Origin: Escallonia rubra
Taxonomy: Eukaryota; Streptophyta; Magnoliopsida; Escalloniales; Escalloniaceae
NCBI GenBank assembly: GCA_033065855.1
Contig: JAVXUO010002735.1
Coordinates: 1 to 64,000 of the forward strand
DNA length: 64,000 nucleotides
Direction: 5' to 3'
Part shown: in pieces, positions 24,396 through 35,749 of the stretch
Layout of the letters: every line of letters begins with the position of its first letter
Numbering within the stretch: the stretch's first letter is position 1
Made by a program: the position numbers and the translations under genes
The notes under the pieces: generated by a model
Told to the model about the DNA's origin: nothing
What the model saw: the letters and a program-made list of their open reading frames with translations, nothing else
The model's database searches: none

Positions 24396-25213
24396 TTTTA
24401 GGTGTCTATAGGCACTAGTGATTGCTATTTAAGTTTTGGTGCTCGGGCGGAGGACATTTTTTGTTACATGATTGTGATCCTCTTGAAGTATACATATTTT
24501 TTATATGTTCAAAAGCTAAAAGAAAAAAAAATCTCATAAGACTAGTTAAATCGTAAAAGAATAGAAGTAGTAAATAGTACTATTTGGCCAAAATCTTTAG
24601 ACCAATAATTAGAGAATGTTTGTAATTAAAAATTGAGAGGGTTCGTACTTAGTAACAAAAAAGAATGTATAAAAAATCTTGTAGAATGTAGATAAGACAG
24701 AGTTGCGAGTTGGTGTGAAAACAATGAGAAGAGTGAATCAATCTATAGATTTTTCAAGCCTTACAAAAGACCAAAATACCTCTTCAAGCTAGTCATTAAT
24801 AGTAGTTGGGATGGTAAAAACGTTAAAGTGGATGAAAAAAAAAACCCTCAAATTAGTCCTTATATAGTTATTAAGGGGTAAAAGTGTAATTTTCAAAAAA
24901 TCTGACCTTGAGGTGACCGGGGGGGATCAGAATTTTTTGAATATTTTCGGGCCGGGCTAAGCGTGGACTGGGCTTGCACCAGGCTTTGATCAGGCTTGTA
25001 CGTGGGCTGAGTTTGGACTAAAACGAGCTGGGCTTCAGGCTGAATAATGGGTCGCGCTGGGCTTCAATTTTAAGTGGGCCGGGCCGGGCCGGGCCGATTT
25101 TTGGAGGAAAAAGGGGGCCTAGCCCTAATCTAGGCCCTAGGCCCTTCAGATTCGGGCCAGCATTTTTCACCTAGCGAGCCGGGCCAAGACTGGCCCATGG
25201 TGGGTGTGACCTA
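24396..25213. repeat. subterminal GGGCCGGGC-rich zone of the Ac-like hAT
   Basis: AT-rich to about 24935, then repeated GGGCC, GGGCCGG and GGGCTTG words to 25200. Comparable words follow the left end at 14548-14700. Confidence 0.6.
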
Positions 25214-26249
25214 TCTGTCGAAATTGCCTGGCATTATGTTGGTGTCAAGTTTATTTTATTGGAGAAACTTTTTTATTTATTCTTGTGAGTCATGTCAAGT
25301 GTACTTGAGTTTTGTGTTTCGGACTTACACAAGGGAATTGAAACGTGGGCCAGCTTTAGTTGGATGAGCTGGAGATCATGATTTTATTTTAAAATCTTGT
25401 CTCCCATGTCAGTAGTGGCACGTGTCACCTTATTCCTAGATTGCTCTTTAATGTGTGTCTCAGTGTCACATGCAAATTGTTACCTCTACATTTTTGTTTT
25501 CTATTATGTTTATGTTATTATCTGTGTTTTGACTAATATGTTGATCTCGTTACTACATATTGGTTCACCACTTATTGTTTTCCTGTCTAAAGATCAAAGT
25601 AATTGTAGTTAATTTCATTTAGATTCAATTTCAAAGCTTTGTGCAGGAGTAAATTTAGATTTCATAATCGTGTGGGGCCAGTTTAGCGTTAACTCTGTTT
25701 TGGAGATCTATAGTTAGATGGTCTGAATACCCGGTTGGGAACTTTATATATATATATTGAGGTAACTTCTTTCATTTTGATTATTAGTTTTCGTGTTTTG
25801 AAATATTGGGTCATGGCAGTTGTTATAAGAGCTTAGGTTTAAGATTTTGCACTTATATTTAAGACGACAAGCATTGGTAAAATTTTTAATTTTGGACTCT
25901 TCGTCTAATCATCTGGATAATTAAGCATTAACAAAGCAAATTAGAAAATCCTAATTTTGACTGTAGGTTGAAAATGAGCTAGCCTGGTCTACGTTAACCA
26001 TAGATAAGACGGAAGGAGTTATATGGCAGAAACATATTTTCGTCCCACCACCTTAGTTAATTAAAGGTCTCTAACTTGTTTCAAATCATTCAACGAACTT
26101 ATTTGTATATGGAGACACAAATCCAAAACTAGCTCATAGAAGGACAAATTGTAATTTAACTATATCTCCTGGTTTGAACTTAACGAATCAGGGTTGAAAG
26201 ACCTTTGTATCCAACTGGACAGATAGGGATCAAAATCATCACATTTTTA
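25214..26249. other. intergenic; weak trace of a gypsy LTR end
   Basis: TTGTTATAAGAGCTTAGGTT near 25820 resembles a decayed TGGTATCAGAGCTTAGGTT primer-site region, so an old plus-strand LTR may lie just before it. A (TA)n tract is near 25747. Nothing else recognised. Confidence 0.35.
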
Positions 26250-26807
26250 GGCCTTGTTTATTTTACACAAATCATTTTTTGAAAACGATTTTTCACAGTT
26301 TTCGATGTTTGGTACATGAAAATCGTTTTCCGAAAAAGGTGTTCCGCATTTTCCGGTGTTTGATACATGCATAAGATTTTCCAACAGAAAATGATTTCCC
26401 ATCCCACTTATTTTGAAGAACAAAATGTCAGAAAATAACTTACCAGACCCTATTTATTTCACGAAAAATGCTTTCCAAAAAATACTTTCCGGAAAATATT
26501 AGGCTCCTAAAAATATTTTCAACAATTTATTTTCCTCTGTTTGGATGACGCACGGAAAAATGATAAAACTACCTATGATCCTTTGCCAATAATTCAAAGC
26601 AGATAGTCTTAGCATAATAAAATCATCATAAATGTTACTAAACATAACAACGACCTTGTCCAAAGCCCTGTTTGTTTCTCGAAAAATGCTTCGCGAGAAA
26701 AACTTGTCCAAAAGTTATATACATTTTATTAGCCAAAAAAGAACTACAACAAAAATGGTCTTATATAACCAACAAGATGATTTCATGTAGGTTAAATTAA
26801 ACCCAAA

Positions 26808-27285
26808 AATTACTTTCCCACTAATTGCTTTGCCATGAAGTTTGAGATCCATATCTTTCGAAAGTTCTCACTTTTCACCATAAACTCTTTTGCTTGCTTT
26901 TCATTCTCCACCAAATAGTCGAAAACCGTTGCCAAAAAAGTTTCATGAAGACCTTATGTTTTCATCACTTCTTCATAAAGATCACTAATGACAAGCTCAC
27001 TTTTAGTGAGTTGCTTGATTGCTAAAGCAAAATTGTCCAAGCTCTCCTTCTAACATACCATCACTCCTTCACCATACTGCTGCTTATTGCATACAATTAT
27101 GTTCAAGTTCGTGTCCCAACCATATTTGCTTCGAGGCCGAAAGAGTGATATTGTACTCCATGTCTTCTTCGCAGTCCTAAGATGATTTTCTACATGCAGT
27201 GGTGAACATTATTATCCAAACTTCTGATTGATTGCTTGTGCAACCCGAACAAATGACATGGGCTTGAATGAACTTGAAGGTTTAT
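26808..27285 (-). pseudogene. Myb/SANT-like protein (PIF/Harbinger ORF1 type), broken
   Basis: Minus-strand translation gives VAQAINQKFG, two stops, then VENHLRTAKKTWSTISLF, SKYGWDTNLNIIVCNKQQYG, a stop, and finally SELVISDLYEEVMKT and KAQ..-like lysine-rich C-terminal text ending FMAKQLVGK. This matches the plant Myb/SANT-like family (At2g29880-like) that supplies the DNA-binding partner in PIF/Harbinger elements and has also become host genes. At least four stops make it a pseudogene. Its place between Harbinger-type ends supports transposon origin. Confidence 0.7.
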
Positions 27286-28889
27286 TTTTATTTCCTTTAG
27301 TGGCCTCAAGAACACAAAAACCCCAAAAGAAAAAACAAAATTTCAGCCATAACCTATCCCAGAGTAGAGCAGTCATTAATTAACTTTGCAACTAATAATG
27401 TCTATACTTCAAATTCATCTCTATCTCCTTTGTCCATGCTCATACATAAACAGTGACAGTATCATATACCATAGAAGCAACCAAATAATAGCTTTAGCAA
27501 CACTATCAGAGATAGGATACTGGTGTGCTAAGCAGAGTTCCCAGTCCAAGGTTCAATGGGAAAAAGTTTGAATAGATTCGTTTATTATATAATAGCACTT
27601 TGTAATCATTGAACAAACACCGCTGAAATGTTACTCGAGCATATTCTTTTCTAGTCTTCAATTTTAAACTGGGAACATCAATCATATTTAGATGCAAGTG
27701 CAGTCCAATGAAAGGGGAATTCTACGTGGGCTTTAACAGCTGGTCATCATAAAAGAAAGGGGAATGCAAGACTGGAAATAGTCTTGAAAGGTGCTTTCTA
27801 GTTTCTGGTTAGGATGTAAAATGACTGTTCGTTTACATGGACATGTATATTACTTTCTTGCAGTTTCCAACTTATGGCGATTTCATCAACCTGAGAATCT
27901 GTGTAGGTTAGATATAACCTCCAATTGTGTTATTTCCAAGTCAAAATCCATTCACAGGAAGGGTCTCAAGTCTATTCATCTCGCGTTGAATGCCACTCCC
28001 AGTACAATACAAAGTTTGAATTTGGACGCTCAAGCAAACTAATCCACAAAAATTGGACGGAGTTTGCTAAGAAATGGCTATGTTGCACTATACTGAAGTA
28101 CAATAGATGTTCTAACAAGTGATATATTCTGCATTTACAACAATCGCCGTCGTATTAAGCATACAAGATGCCAAAGTTCTGAAGCACCGAAAAGAATACA
28201 ACAATCGCAGTCGTATTAACCCCAAAGACTTCTGCTTTTGTGCTGGTGTCACGAGCACAAAATATCTCTATTACTTCCAATAATTGAAACTAATGACAAC
28301 TTATATCTTACAACTCCAGAAGTTATATCATAGCAATGAACCTACAAAAATAATATGAAACTAATGACAAGAACTAGATTCTATTTTCAAATCCAATTAA
28401 CAAATGAATGAGATCACAATGAATTCACATGATTTCGCATAAAAAAATGGAGTAAAAGATTAATGAATCGAAGAGGCGTCGATAGATTGGAGGGTACGCT
28501 CAGACCTGTCCACAAGCCAGGCAGTGATTATAGAGGAAATCAAAAGATTTACTGATAAAAGGAAAGAGGACATACCTAGAGGTGGCAATGGCAGAGGCGA
28601 AGGCGGCGGTGAGGAGGTACTGGTGACAGACTCGACGGTGAGGAGGCATCGGTGGTCGAGGGAGTGATGGAGTCGGGCAAAAGGGTGACAGGAGCTGTTT
28701 TGGAAAATGACTTACAGTTTTTTATTTTGGACAGTGATTTCCCAAAAAATTTGTCTTGCCTTTGTATGGACCGTAAACATTTTATGTAAATAGTTTTCCA
28801 ATAAGCACCGGAAAAGTACGAAAAATGTTTTCAGGAAAATATTTTCCGTGAAACAAACAAGGCCTAAAACTTAGTAAGTCATTTTCCAG

Positions 28890-29425
28890 ACCACTGAACA
28901 CACACAATCACCCCCCAACCCACACACATGCACACACCCTAACACATACACATGCCTGCCCCCCCCCCCCCATACACGTAGAGACACACACGCCCGCCCA
29001 TCCACACACACATGCGCGCGCACACCCCCTACACCCATGCCCACACACTCTCATCGCCCCACTCCCATACGCTCCACCCACACCCACACACCCCGCCCAC
29101 CCACACACATGCACACACACCTCCCACCCACCCATCCATACACACACACCCACCCCCACACATGCTCGCACACCCCGCCCACCCACCTACGCCCCGTCCA
29201 CCCACCGACCCACTACACACACACAGATGCCCACCCACCCCCACACATGCTCGCACACCCCGCCCACCCACCTACGCCCCGTCCACCCACCGACCCACTA
29301 CACACACACAGATGCCCACCCACCCACACCCACCCACCCACACCCACCCATTACCTACACACACAAAAAAAACACACAACAACGCTCAAATAGTAAAAAC
29401 AACAAAAAAAACACATGCGCGCGCG

Positions 29426-29488
<63 letters not shown>

Positions 29489-29490
29489 TG
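28890..29490. repeat. CA/CCCAC-rich low-complexity block with 85-bp duplication and compound microsatellite
   Basis: Irregular CACACA and CCACCC repeats include two tandem 85-bp copies (about 29149-29233 and 29234-29318; CATGCTCGCA at 29161 and 29246). They end in (GC)n, (AC)n and (AT)n runs at 29417-29488. Long frames through it on both strands are only repeat translation. Confidence 0.9.
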
Positions 29491-29654
29491 GTATAGGTAT
29501 ATATATATTGGTATAGGTAGTTGTATTATTGTGCGACACCTAAATAGCAAAAAATGAAATTCAAGAAAATATATTCAAGAACTGCTATTTTTCGGGAAGC
29601 ATATTCCATAAAGCGTTTTACGTGAGGCATTTTCCATGAAACAAACAGGCCTTA

Positions 29655-30433
29655 GGTCCCGAGTCAAAAACCTAAACCCTGATATATGGTTTGTAAACCT
29701 TGTTTAGAAAATCGAGGACTGAGTATTAATTCAAACAAACTCTATGTCTAGAAACAAACCTTGTTGTATAGAGATTATGATTTGATTGTGCCTCTGGATG
29801 TAATCCTTGCTAGACTACCATCAATTGACGACAATGTACCATTAAAGTGAGGTTTCAAGCCATCAGTTTTTGTGCTTGTTGATCCACGATTTAAAGCTGT
29901 GCACAAGTGTATGGATGGGTGGACTCAAATTGTCTATTTCAATATTGAAACATAAAAAGAACAAGCTATGGGTCACTGTACCCTGGACTATAAAAATTAG
30001 AGTTTTAAGGGAAAAAAGACGCAAATACCGATGTCCTAACTACACTATACCGCTACCTTATGTTGGCCGGTCATAGTTAATGTCAGTCAGTATACCGTTA
30101 TTTTACTCGGTATACTTTCCCTTGTGGTGTGAAAAGTTAATACTAAAAGAAAAAAAATTAAACTTTATCGGTGCCTACAGACCAACTTCAACGAGGTTAA
30201 CTCGACTCAAATGCAGATTAAGCCCACAATACTAACAGACAATGAGGAAACTATATAACACTCAAGATCAGAGACTACTCGTAAACTAAAGACCAAAATG
30301 AAAAAACACTTATAGAGATAGGGTATTTACGATCGTTGAAGTGCGGATAAGAAACATATGTTTTGGTACTCTAGAGATATACATCCCACCTATAGTTTAC
30401 TGTAATATTTGTATCAAACGCTTACACCCCAAT
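29655..30433. other. intergenic, nothing recognised
   Basis: AT-rich single-copy-looking DNA between the Harbinger block and the next hAT element. No domain or splice-supported gene seen. Confidence 0.5.
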
Positions 30434-32048
30434 CAGGGGTGGAACCACGTGGGAACTAGGGGGGCTAATGTACCCCTGGACTTTTGAGATTTTTTTTTAG
30501 GAATTGCACCCCAATCCCCACCTCTCAGTTTTCTCTCCCCGTCCGTCGAGACCCCCCCCCCCTCTCTCTCTCCCCCATGACTCACTCTGACCATGACGAC
30601 GGTGCAGCAGGGGGGGGCGCTAATGTACCCCTAAACTTTTAAGAAAAGAATTTCAAAACTTCGGTCATTTGGACGAACCCACTCAATCATCATCGCCTCT
30701 CTCTCTCTTTGTGCCCTACTCTCTCACTCTCACCCAAACTGGCCAGACGGCCAGACACAGTGAGACACCCACTCCCTGACAGCAACGGCAATGGGCGACG
30801 CCGCCCTGCTCTGTCAGTCTGATTTGAGGCAGGCCAGAGGCTTAATCTGATTTCTTCAAGGTAGGGTCTCTCTCTCCCTCCCTCTCTCTCTATCTCCCTC
30901 TCTCCCTCTTCATTTCCCTCCTGATTTGAGGTACGCATTTCTGCAATTCTACCAATCTGCCTTCTGATTGATTTGGGTTTATGTTTCATCAGTTACTAGA
31001 AGGTTTGATCCATTTCCAACATGAAGATAAGCTCAAAACTCAAAAGCCCCCTGCTTTCCGTTTGTTCTAAAATTATGCTTATACAACTGATTATTTGGAA
31101 TGGGATATTTATAGGCTCGCTCTTTTTACCTGGTCTCCAAAAGTGTAAAAGCCTAGGGCTTTTGCTTATCTCCCATAACCCCCAAAATCTAGGGTTTATA
31201 AACACTCACCATGAATGAATACACCCACCTTCAGAGTCACCCAGGAATGCCCAACAACGCATCTAGATTGTTGATTCCTCTAAAATATTACACATACCCA
31301 ACGCACTATCTTTTGTCTTACTGAAAGCTGTAATTCTAATGGCTAAAACCAGACCAGGCAAGCATAACTAGGACGTTTACACCATCAAAGGCACCAACAA
31401 AGTCGTTAGAGGTAGATTTTATGTGCATATAAGGGAACCCATTTGCTTGTATTTGCACTTCTCTGTTTGTGTGTGGATGTAATGATTAAATGTGCGTTCT
31501 TTGACTGTGCTGGGTGTTTTCTAAGCTGTTGATTATGAATCTGTAAAAAAATTTTGAGCTATCTACTTGTTAACTTTCATGAACATATGCATTCTGAATT
31601 TTCGATTCCTAAAAAGAATTTTAGTAAATTGTGTGTTATGAACTTTTGTTGTACAATATGGTTATATCGATGTAAACCTCTCTAGCATGTCTAACTATTT
31701 TTTTTCCCAGTTTTGCTTTAATTGCAATTTGAATGATTTGTGTTATAGGAAGTGGAAACTTGGGGATGTATGTGCTCTGAACTCTTTTGGAGTGTTGAGA
31801 AATGAGAAAGCTAGATTGGACGGAAGAGAGTGGAGAAATGAGAAATGTTCTCTCAATGTGCTTGATAATATCTCATCGGACCTAAAAAAAACCTGTCAAT
31901 TGGTTAGGGCAGATCCAACAAGATCAGCCTAGAAACCATGAAATTTTGGTAAATTCTTCATGAACTCCAACAAGATCGACCTAAAAAACTTTAGTGATTT
32001 CGATATATTTTTTGTGTTCTCTGGAATGAAATCTTGATTCTGCTACTC
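30434..32048. mobile_element. non-autonomous hAT element (1615 bp), TSD ACCCCAAT
   Basis: The left end CAGGGGTGGAACCA pairs with the right end read on the minus strand, GAGTAGCAGAATCA. Perfect 8-bp duplications ACCCCAAT lie at 30426-30433 and 32049-32056. The left terminal part is partly duplicated internally (GGGGGGCTAATGTACCCCTG at 30460; GGGGCGCTAATGTACCCCTA at about 30615). No transposase remnant was recognised in its short frames. Same terminal class as 6514 and 11281. Confidence 0.8.
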
Positions 32049-32056
32049 ACCCCAAT

Positions 32057-32468
32057 GGTACTAGATGCCTTCGTATGTTTAGCAACTAAGCAACGTCATG
32101 CGCATAGTATTGTACGTGCGGATGATATTATACAGGTGTATGTAGTTAGAAAGCCAATGCTTTGGCTGATTTAGTTGACCGCATAAAGATGGGGAAAAAA
32201 AAGAGTGGGGATAGCAAATATACACTTTTATTTTGATTCATTTAATATTAGTTGCCAATAATAATACATGAAAATCGAAAACCCTTTGGTTTCAGAGCTG
32301 ATCATTACAAGAAAAGTCCTCTCCCCCAGATCTTAACAGAAACATTGATCATTTGATCTGCTTCCAATGCCCCCCCCTTTCGGCCTCCCCCCCCCCCCCC
32401 CCCCCCTTTCTCTGTCTCCTCCTTTTACTCAGCTGCTCTCAGCATGATCCAATCCCAAGACCCACATC
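32057..32468. other. 3' flank of the small acidic gene
   Basis: It contains AT-rich DNA and a C run of about 18 bases at 32389-32406 with preceding CCCCCCC at 32369. Probably includes the untranslated 3' end of the minus-strand gene; no poly(A) signal assigned. Confidence 0.4.
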
Positions 32469-32942
32469 TCACTCACCACTTTCAATCCCATCTTCACCCA
32501 CAGTCTCGCTCCTTCCTTCACTGACCTGACCTTCTTCTTCTTCTTCTTCTTCTTCTTCTTCTTCTTCTTCGTTATCTTTTACTTCCCTCGCCGGAGACCC
32601 CGCCGGAATCTCGCCACCGACGACCGCCGCCGCTGCTTCCAGCTTGAACGAGCCAAACTTGGGCGTGAGTTCAGGAGTGGCGGCGAATTTGGTGTCGAAA
32701 GTGAAGGAACAGGACGACGAGGAACTGACCGGCTCGAACTTCTCGAGCGCGGTGGGGCAGTTCTTCCTCCGCTTTGCCTCGCGAAACGTTTCTTCTGGGT
32801 CCTTCTCCTCCGGCTTGGCGTTGGCGTTGGCGGGGGACGGCGGCGGATCGTCGCCGGAATCTGAGGTCTCGTGGTCGTGGGGGAGTGAACAGGGTGGTGG
32901 TGGTGGTGGTGGTGGAGTGGCGTCTGTCTGGATCTCCGCCAT
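32469..32942 (-). CDS. small acidic proline- and glutamate-rich protein, function unknown
   Basis: A single-exon frame of 157 residues. It starts MAEIQTDATPPPPP in a good context (AAAAGATGGC). A proline run covers residues 10-17, a serine run about 73-77, and an uninterrupted glutamate tract about 124-138 is encoded by a (CTT)n microsatellite. Non-repeat parts look like real protein: EETFREAKRRKNCPTALEKF, then SCSFTFDTKFAATPELTPKF. The KRRK patch could be a nuclear signal. I do not recognise a family. A TATA-like AT-rich stretch (CAGATAAAAATAAAGAC on the minus strand, about 33044-33060) lies some 110 bp upstream. Base composition is much more GC-rich than neighbouring transposons. Could be a plant-specific disordered protein; a chance frame is less likely. 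Confidence 0.5.
   Translation of the reverse strand: MAEIQTDATPPPPPPPPCSLPHDHETSDSGDDPPPSPANANAKPEEKDPEETFREAKRRKNCPTALEKFEPVSSSSSCSFTFDTKFAATPELTPKFGSFKLEAAAAVVGGEIPAGSPAREVKDNEEEEEEEEEEEEEGQVSEGRSETVGEDGIESGE
32527..32571. repeat. (TTC)n coding microsatellite
   Basis: About fourteen TTC units (GAA on the coding strand) encode the glutamate tract of the small acidic protein; length polymorphism is expected. Confidence 0.9.
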
Positions 32943-33578
32943 CTTTTTGGGGTCGGGGGCAGACGGAGACTATTGGGAGCGGGACTGTGTGTTGTGTGCT
33001 GATTGGGTGTGTGAAGAAGATTTTTTAGGACGGCTGTTTTATTGTCTTTATTTTTATCTGCATTTGCAACTTCTTGTCTGGTATGAGTGACGAGGAAATG
33101 TAAAACGAAGAAGACTTGCCTGTTCTCTTTTAGAGTCAGTCTCACTTGTCTGGCTGCCAGTGAATCTAATGCAAAGATTTATTCTGACTCCCCAGCTTGT
33201 GTGCACTGACCTTCCTTTTTCCCTTCTTTTCTCCTTTTTTTTCTTTTTCAGTGATGAGATGGTGAGGTGGCGTCATTTTCTCGTGTACTCAGCGGACCAA
33301 AAGGTTTTAGAAAAAATTATGGGCTAACATACAAGGAATTTGAAATGTTCAAGTTCGCATAAGAAATGAAATGTGACGGCCAATATGAAATGTAAAAGTA
33401 TATTGCTAATGTAATTATTTTATTCTGAGGACAATAGTGCATATCTGTTCTATATATAAAGAGAATATACTTCTTTTGGTGTTACTTAACTTTTACATAT
33501 CTAAATTTATGATACTTGCTTGGCGTCTTAAGAAAATTTATGAAAAGTGACACAAAATGATTTTTTTTAAAAGTAATA
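32943..33578. promoter_or_regulatory. upstream region of the small acidic gene
   Basis: The first 300 bases from the start codon contain a CCAAT (minus strand, about 33003) and the AT-rich TATA candidate. Beyond 33250 it is featureless AT-rich DNA up to a Stowaway MITE. Confidence 0.35.
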
Positions 33579-33909
33579 CTCTCTCCGTCCCACATAATTT
33601 GATCAATTTTCAATTCTACCCTTTAGAGAGGAGATGAAGAGAAAGTGTGTCAGTAGAGAGAAAATAAGTTAGTGGAGTTTTAAATGTAGAGAGAGAATTA
33701 GAATAAAAAAAGTTTAAGAAAGTGGGTCACGAGAGAGAGAAAATAAGTTGATGGAGATCTAAATGTGAAGAGAGAAATAGAATAGAAAAAAATATAAAAA
33801 TAGTAAATATGTAAAAGTACCTGCAGAATATTTCTTTATTTGAAAATGAGTAATTTTTGTGAGACAACTTAAAAATAAAAATTGATCAAATTATGTGGGA
33901 CGGAGAGAA
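33579..33909. mobile_element. Stowaway MITE (331 bp), TSD TA
   Basis: It starts CTCTCTCCGTCCCACATAAT and ends with the complement (ATTATGTGGGACGGAGAGAA) in inverted form over more than 30 bp. TA flanks at 33577-33578 and 33910-33911. The interior has two GAGAGAG/AGAATAGAA direct blocks. Confidence 0.9.
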
Positions 33910-33911
33910 TA

Positions 33912-34705
33912 ACTACCTAAGGACATATTTGGTCTTAACAATAAAACATTTATTAAAAATGTAGGTAAAATATATTCTAAAATTCAAGCTTGATATTACA
34001 AAAAGATGATATTGCTAATTTTATTTTTGCACACGCTTCCGTGCGTGACGGTAGCTTGTACTATTTACAGTGACAACATCTTTTTTTTTTTTTTTTGGTG
34101 TAACGCCATTTTACTGTTACACTGAAATTCATCTAGTTGGTGGCATGTGTCCATTTTTCAGGACAAAAGTGTAAAATACTATTAGTCACTCTCCACTCAC
34201 TCCCTGTACTCCACGTAACTGCTCTAATCTCTACATTTTCTTTTCCATTTTCTTCTAAGTATTTTCTTTTCTCCCTTAAGGACTCACAATCTGCAATTAT
34301 AAAAAATTTAATCTTTTCACATTTCATCTCAATAGCTAGCAAATATAGAGACAGAGCGATTGATGTGGGTGAGGCTGTTGAAGGTCGTTACCGTAAAAGT
34401 TTCCCTTTCGACATTGCCGTTAAGTTGGAGGTCGTTGAAGGCCGTGGACAAGGAGGTTCGTGGTTGTGCGATTTGTATGATTGGTGGCGTTTGGGCAATT
34501 AGCGGTTGATGAACGTGTGGTGGTGCACAGGGATCGTGGGTGGCCGGTAGTATGTGTTGTCGTGATGGCGGAAGTGGTGCATCATCGTCGATTTGTAAGA
34601 TTGGTGGCGTTTGGCTATCGACAGTGCTTGATCATCGATTTGTGAGATTGGTGGCATTTGGGCGATTGATAATGCTCGCCGCGGCGTGGCATTTGGGCGA
34701 TCGAC
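33912..34705. other. left flank of the CACTA element; possible host element
   Basis: GGTGTAACGCCATTTTACTG at 34098 after a T run resembles the complement of sequence near 45431-45405 (GTAACACC...GGTGTTACACC). The CACTA may thus have inserted into an older element spanning about 34098-45431. The sequence 34560-34705 has repeated TTGGTGGC[GA]TTTGG words. No gene called. Confidence 0.35.
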
Positions 34706-35025
34706 CACTATAAGAAAAGAAGGAATTAGCGACGGACTTTTAGCGACGGACGAAATTCCGTCTCTAAAAGTATTTTCAGCGACGGAATACACCCGTCGGG
34801 TAACGTCCGTCGGTAAAACTATTTACCGACGGAATAATTCCGTCCACAAAATAACCGTCGGTGAAAGTCGGGTTTTGCCGACGAACTTTTACCGACGGGT
34901 GTGTTCCGTCGATAAAACTATTTAACAACGGGATACTTCCGTCGGTAAAAATACCCGTCGGTGAAAGTAGGGTTTTTCCGACGGACTTTTACCGACGGGT
35001 TTTTTTCGTCGGTAAAAGCCTTAAA
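34706..35025. repeat. left subterminal repeats of the CACTA element
   Basis: More than twelve copies of a short word in both orientations: TTACCGACGG, CCGTCGGTAAA, TTAGCGACGG and ACCGACGGG. Such repeats are binding sites for the TNPA-type protein in En/Spm elements. Confidence 0.85.
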
Positions 35026-35700
35026 TAGATCAGATCCCCTTCTTCTTTTCTTTCTCCCGTTGCTCTCTCTCTCTCTCTCTCTCTCACCGGCGATTTATCC
35101 TCCGTCGCCATCCCCGGCAACCTAGCCCCGACGGAATAGATCCTGCCACCGCCTCCGACGCCGCCACTGCCGCCCATCTTCAAAACCGAAGGACCGCTGC
35201 TGCGACGCCACCACCACTGCGTCACCACCACTGCTGCGCCGCCACCACAACCGCGCCGCCCATCTTCAAATCAGCCCAAGTTTCTATAAGTTTAGATATT
35301 CATGATCGGCTTTTAGATATTCAGAATCATCTCTTTACCGTTTGTAGATTCTCGTAACTCGTATGGTTTGATTTTTTTTTTGGTAATCGTATGGTTTGAT
35401 ATTATGTTACCCGGTAAATGCAGTATATAATGAGAAGGGTTTGTAGATTCTCGTAACTCGTATGCTTGGCTTGTAGATTCTATTATGGTTTGTAGATTCT
35501 CGTAACTCGTATGCTTGGCTTGGCGGGGTTGATCGACTCTTGGAGGAGGGTTCACCTTTTGGTTTTAAAAAAAGGCTTGGGGAATACTATAACACCAACA
35601 CATAAATTAGCTTCATGGCCCCTTAGAAGGTGTTCAAGAGTTAGAAGTTATGAATTTTCCCATGATAAATTGGTAGATGTTAAAGAAAATGTGGTCTTAA
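35026..35700. other. CACTA leader region
   Basis: A (CT)n tract at 35060-35085 and CGCCACC-rich sequence, then a repeated phrase TTGTAGATTCTCGTAACTCG at about 35341, 35440 and 35486. It may hold the promoter and 5' untranslated exon of the transposase gene; no start codon in frame with the transposase is claimed here. Confidence 0.4.
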
Positions 35701-35749
35701 CCCTAAACCCTAAACCCTAAACCCTAAACCCTAAACCCTAAACCCTAAT
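35699..35749. repeat. interstitial telomere repeat (CCCTAAA)n
   Basis: Six perfect CCCTAAA heptamers start at 35701 and a seventh imperfect one follows (CCCTAAT). This is the plant telomere sequence, C-rich strand on plus. Confidence 0.97.

Larger units (their letters stand above)
14532..25213 (-). mobile_element. decayed Ac-like hAT element, interrupted by later insertions
   Basis: The left end TAGAGGTGTCAAAGGGCCGG is the terminus of a common plant hAT group whose subterminal DNA is full of GGGCCGGGC. A matching GGGCCGGGCC-rich zone at 24945-25213 ends GGCCCATGGTGGGTGTGACC TA, a diverged complement of that end. Between them are minus-strand remnants of an Ac-like transposase, split by the LTR element at 15822-21443. 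An 8-bp target duplication is not visible, so the outer limits, especially the right one, are uncertain. Confidence 0.55.
26250..29651. mobile_element. nested PIF/Harbinger-like elements, outer TSD TTA
   Basis: The outer ends are GGCCTTGTTTATTTTACACA (26250) and, on the minus strand from 29651, GGCCTGTTTGTTTCATGGAA. They are flanked by TTA at 26247-26249 and 29652-29654, as for PIF/Harbinger. An inner element with the same class of ends (GCCCTGTTTGTTTCTCG from 26664; minus strand from 28864 GGCCTTGTTTGTTTCACG) is flanked by CAA and TAA, probably one TAA with a mutation, and carries the SANT-like remnant. A third degenerate terminus is near 26450. No DDE transposase was found. Confidence 0.65.

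Noticed and set aside
14532-25213. Single intact hAT element with exact ends
   Set aside because: No 8-bp target duplication and a diverged right end, so only a decayed composite is claimed.
29012-29557. Long histidine/threonine/proline-rich frames on both strands
   Set aside because: They are translations of CA/CCCAC repeats; open in several frames at once, as simple repeats are.
32579-33145. 188-codon minus-strand frame and plus-strand frames over the small acidic gene
   Set aside because: Shadows of the GC-rich 32469-32942 frame; the chosen frame has the better start context and a protein-like non-repeat composition.
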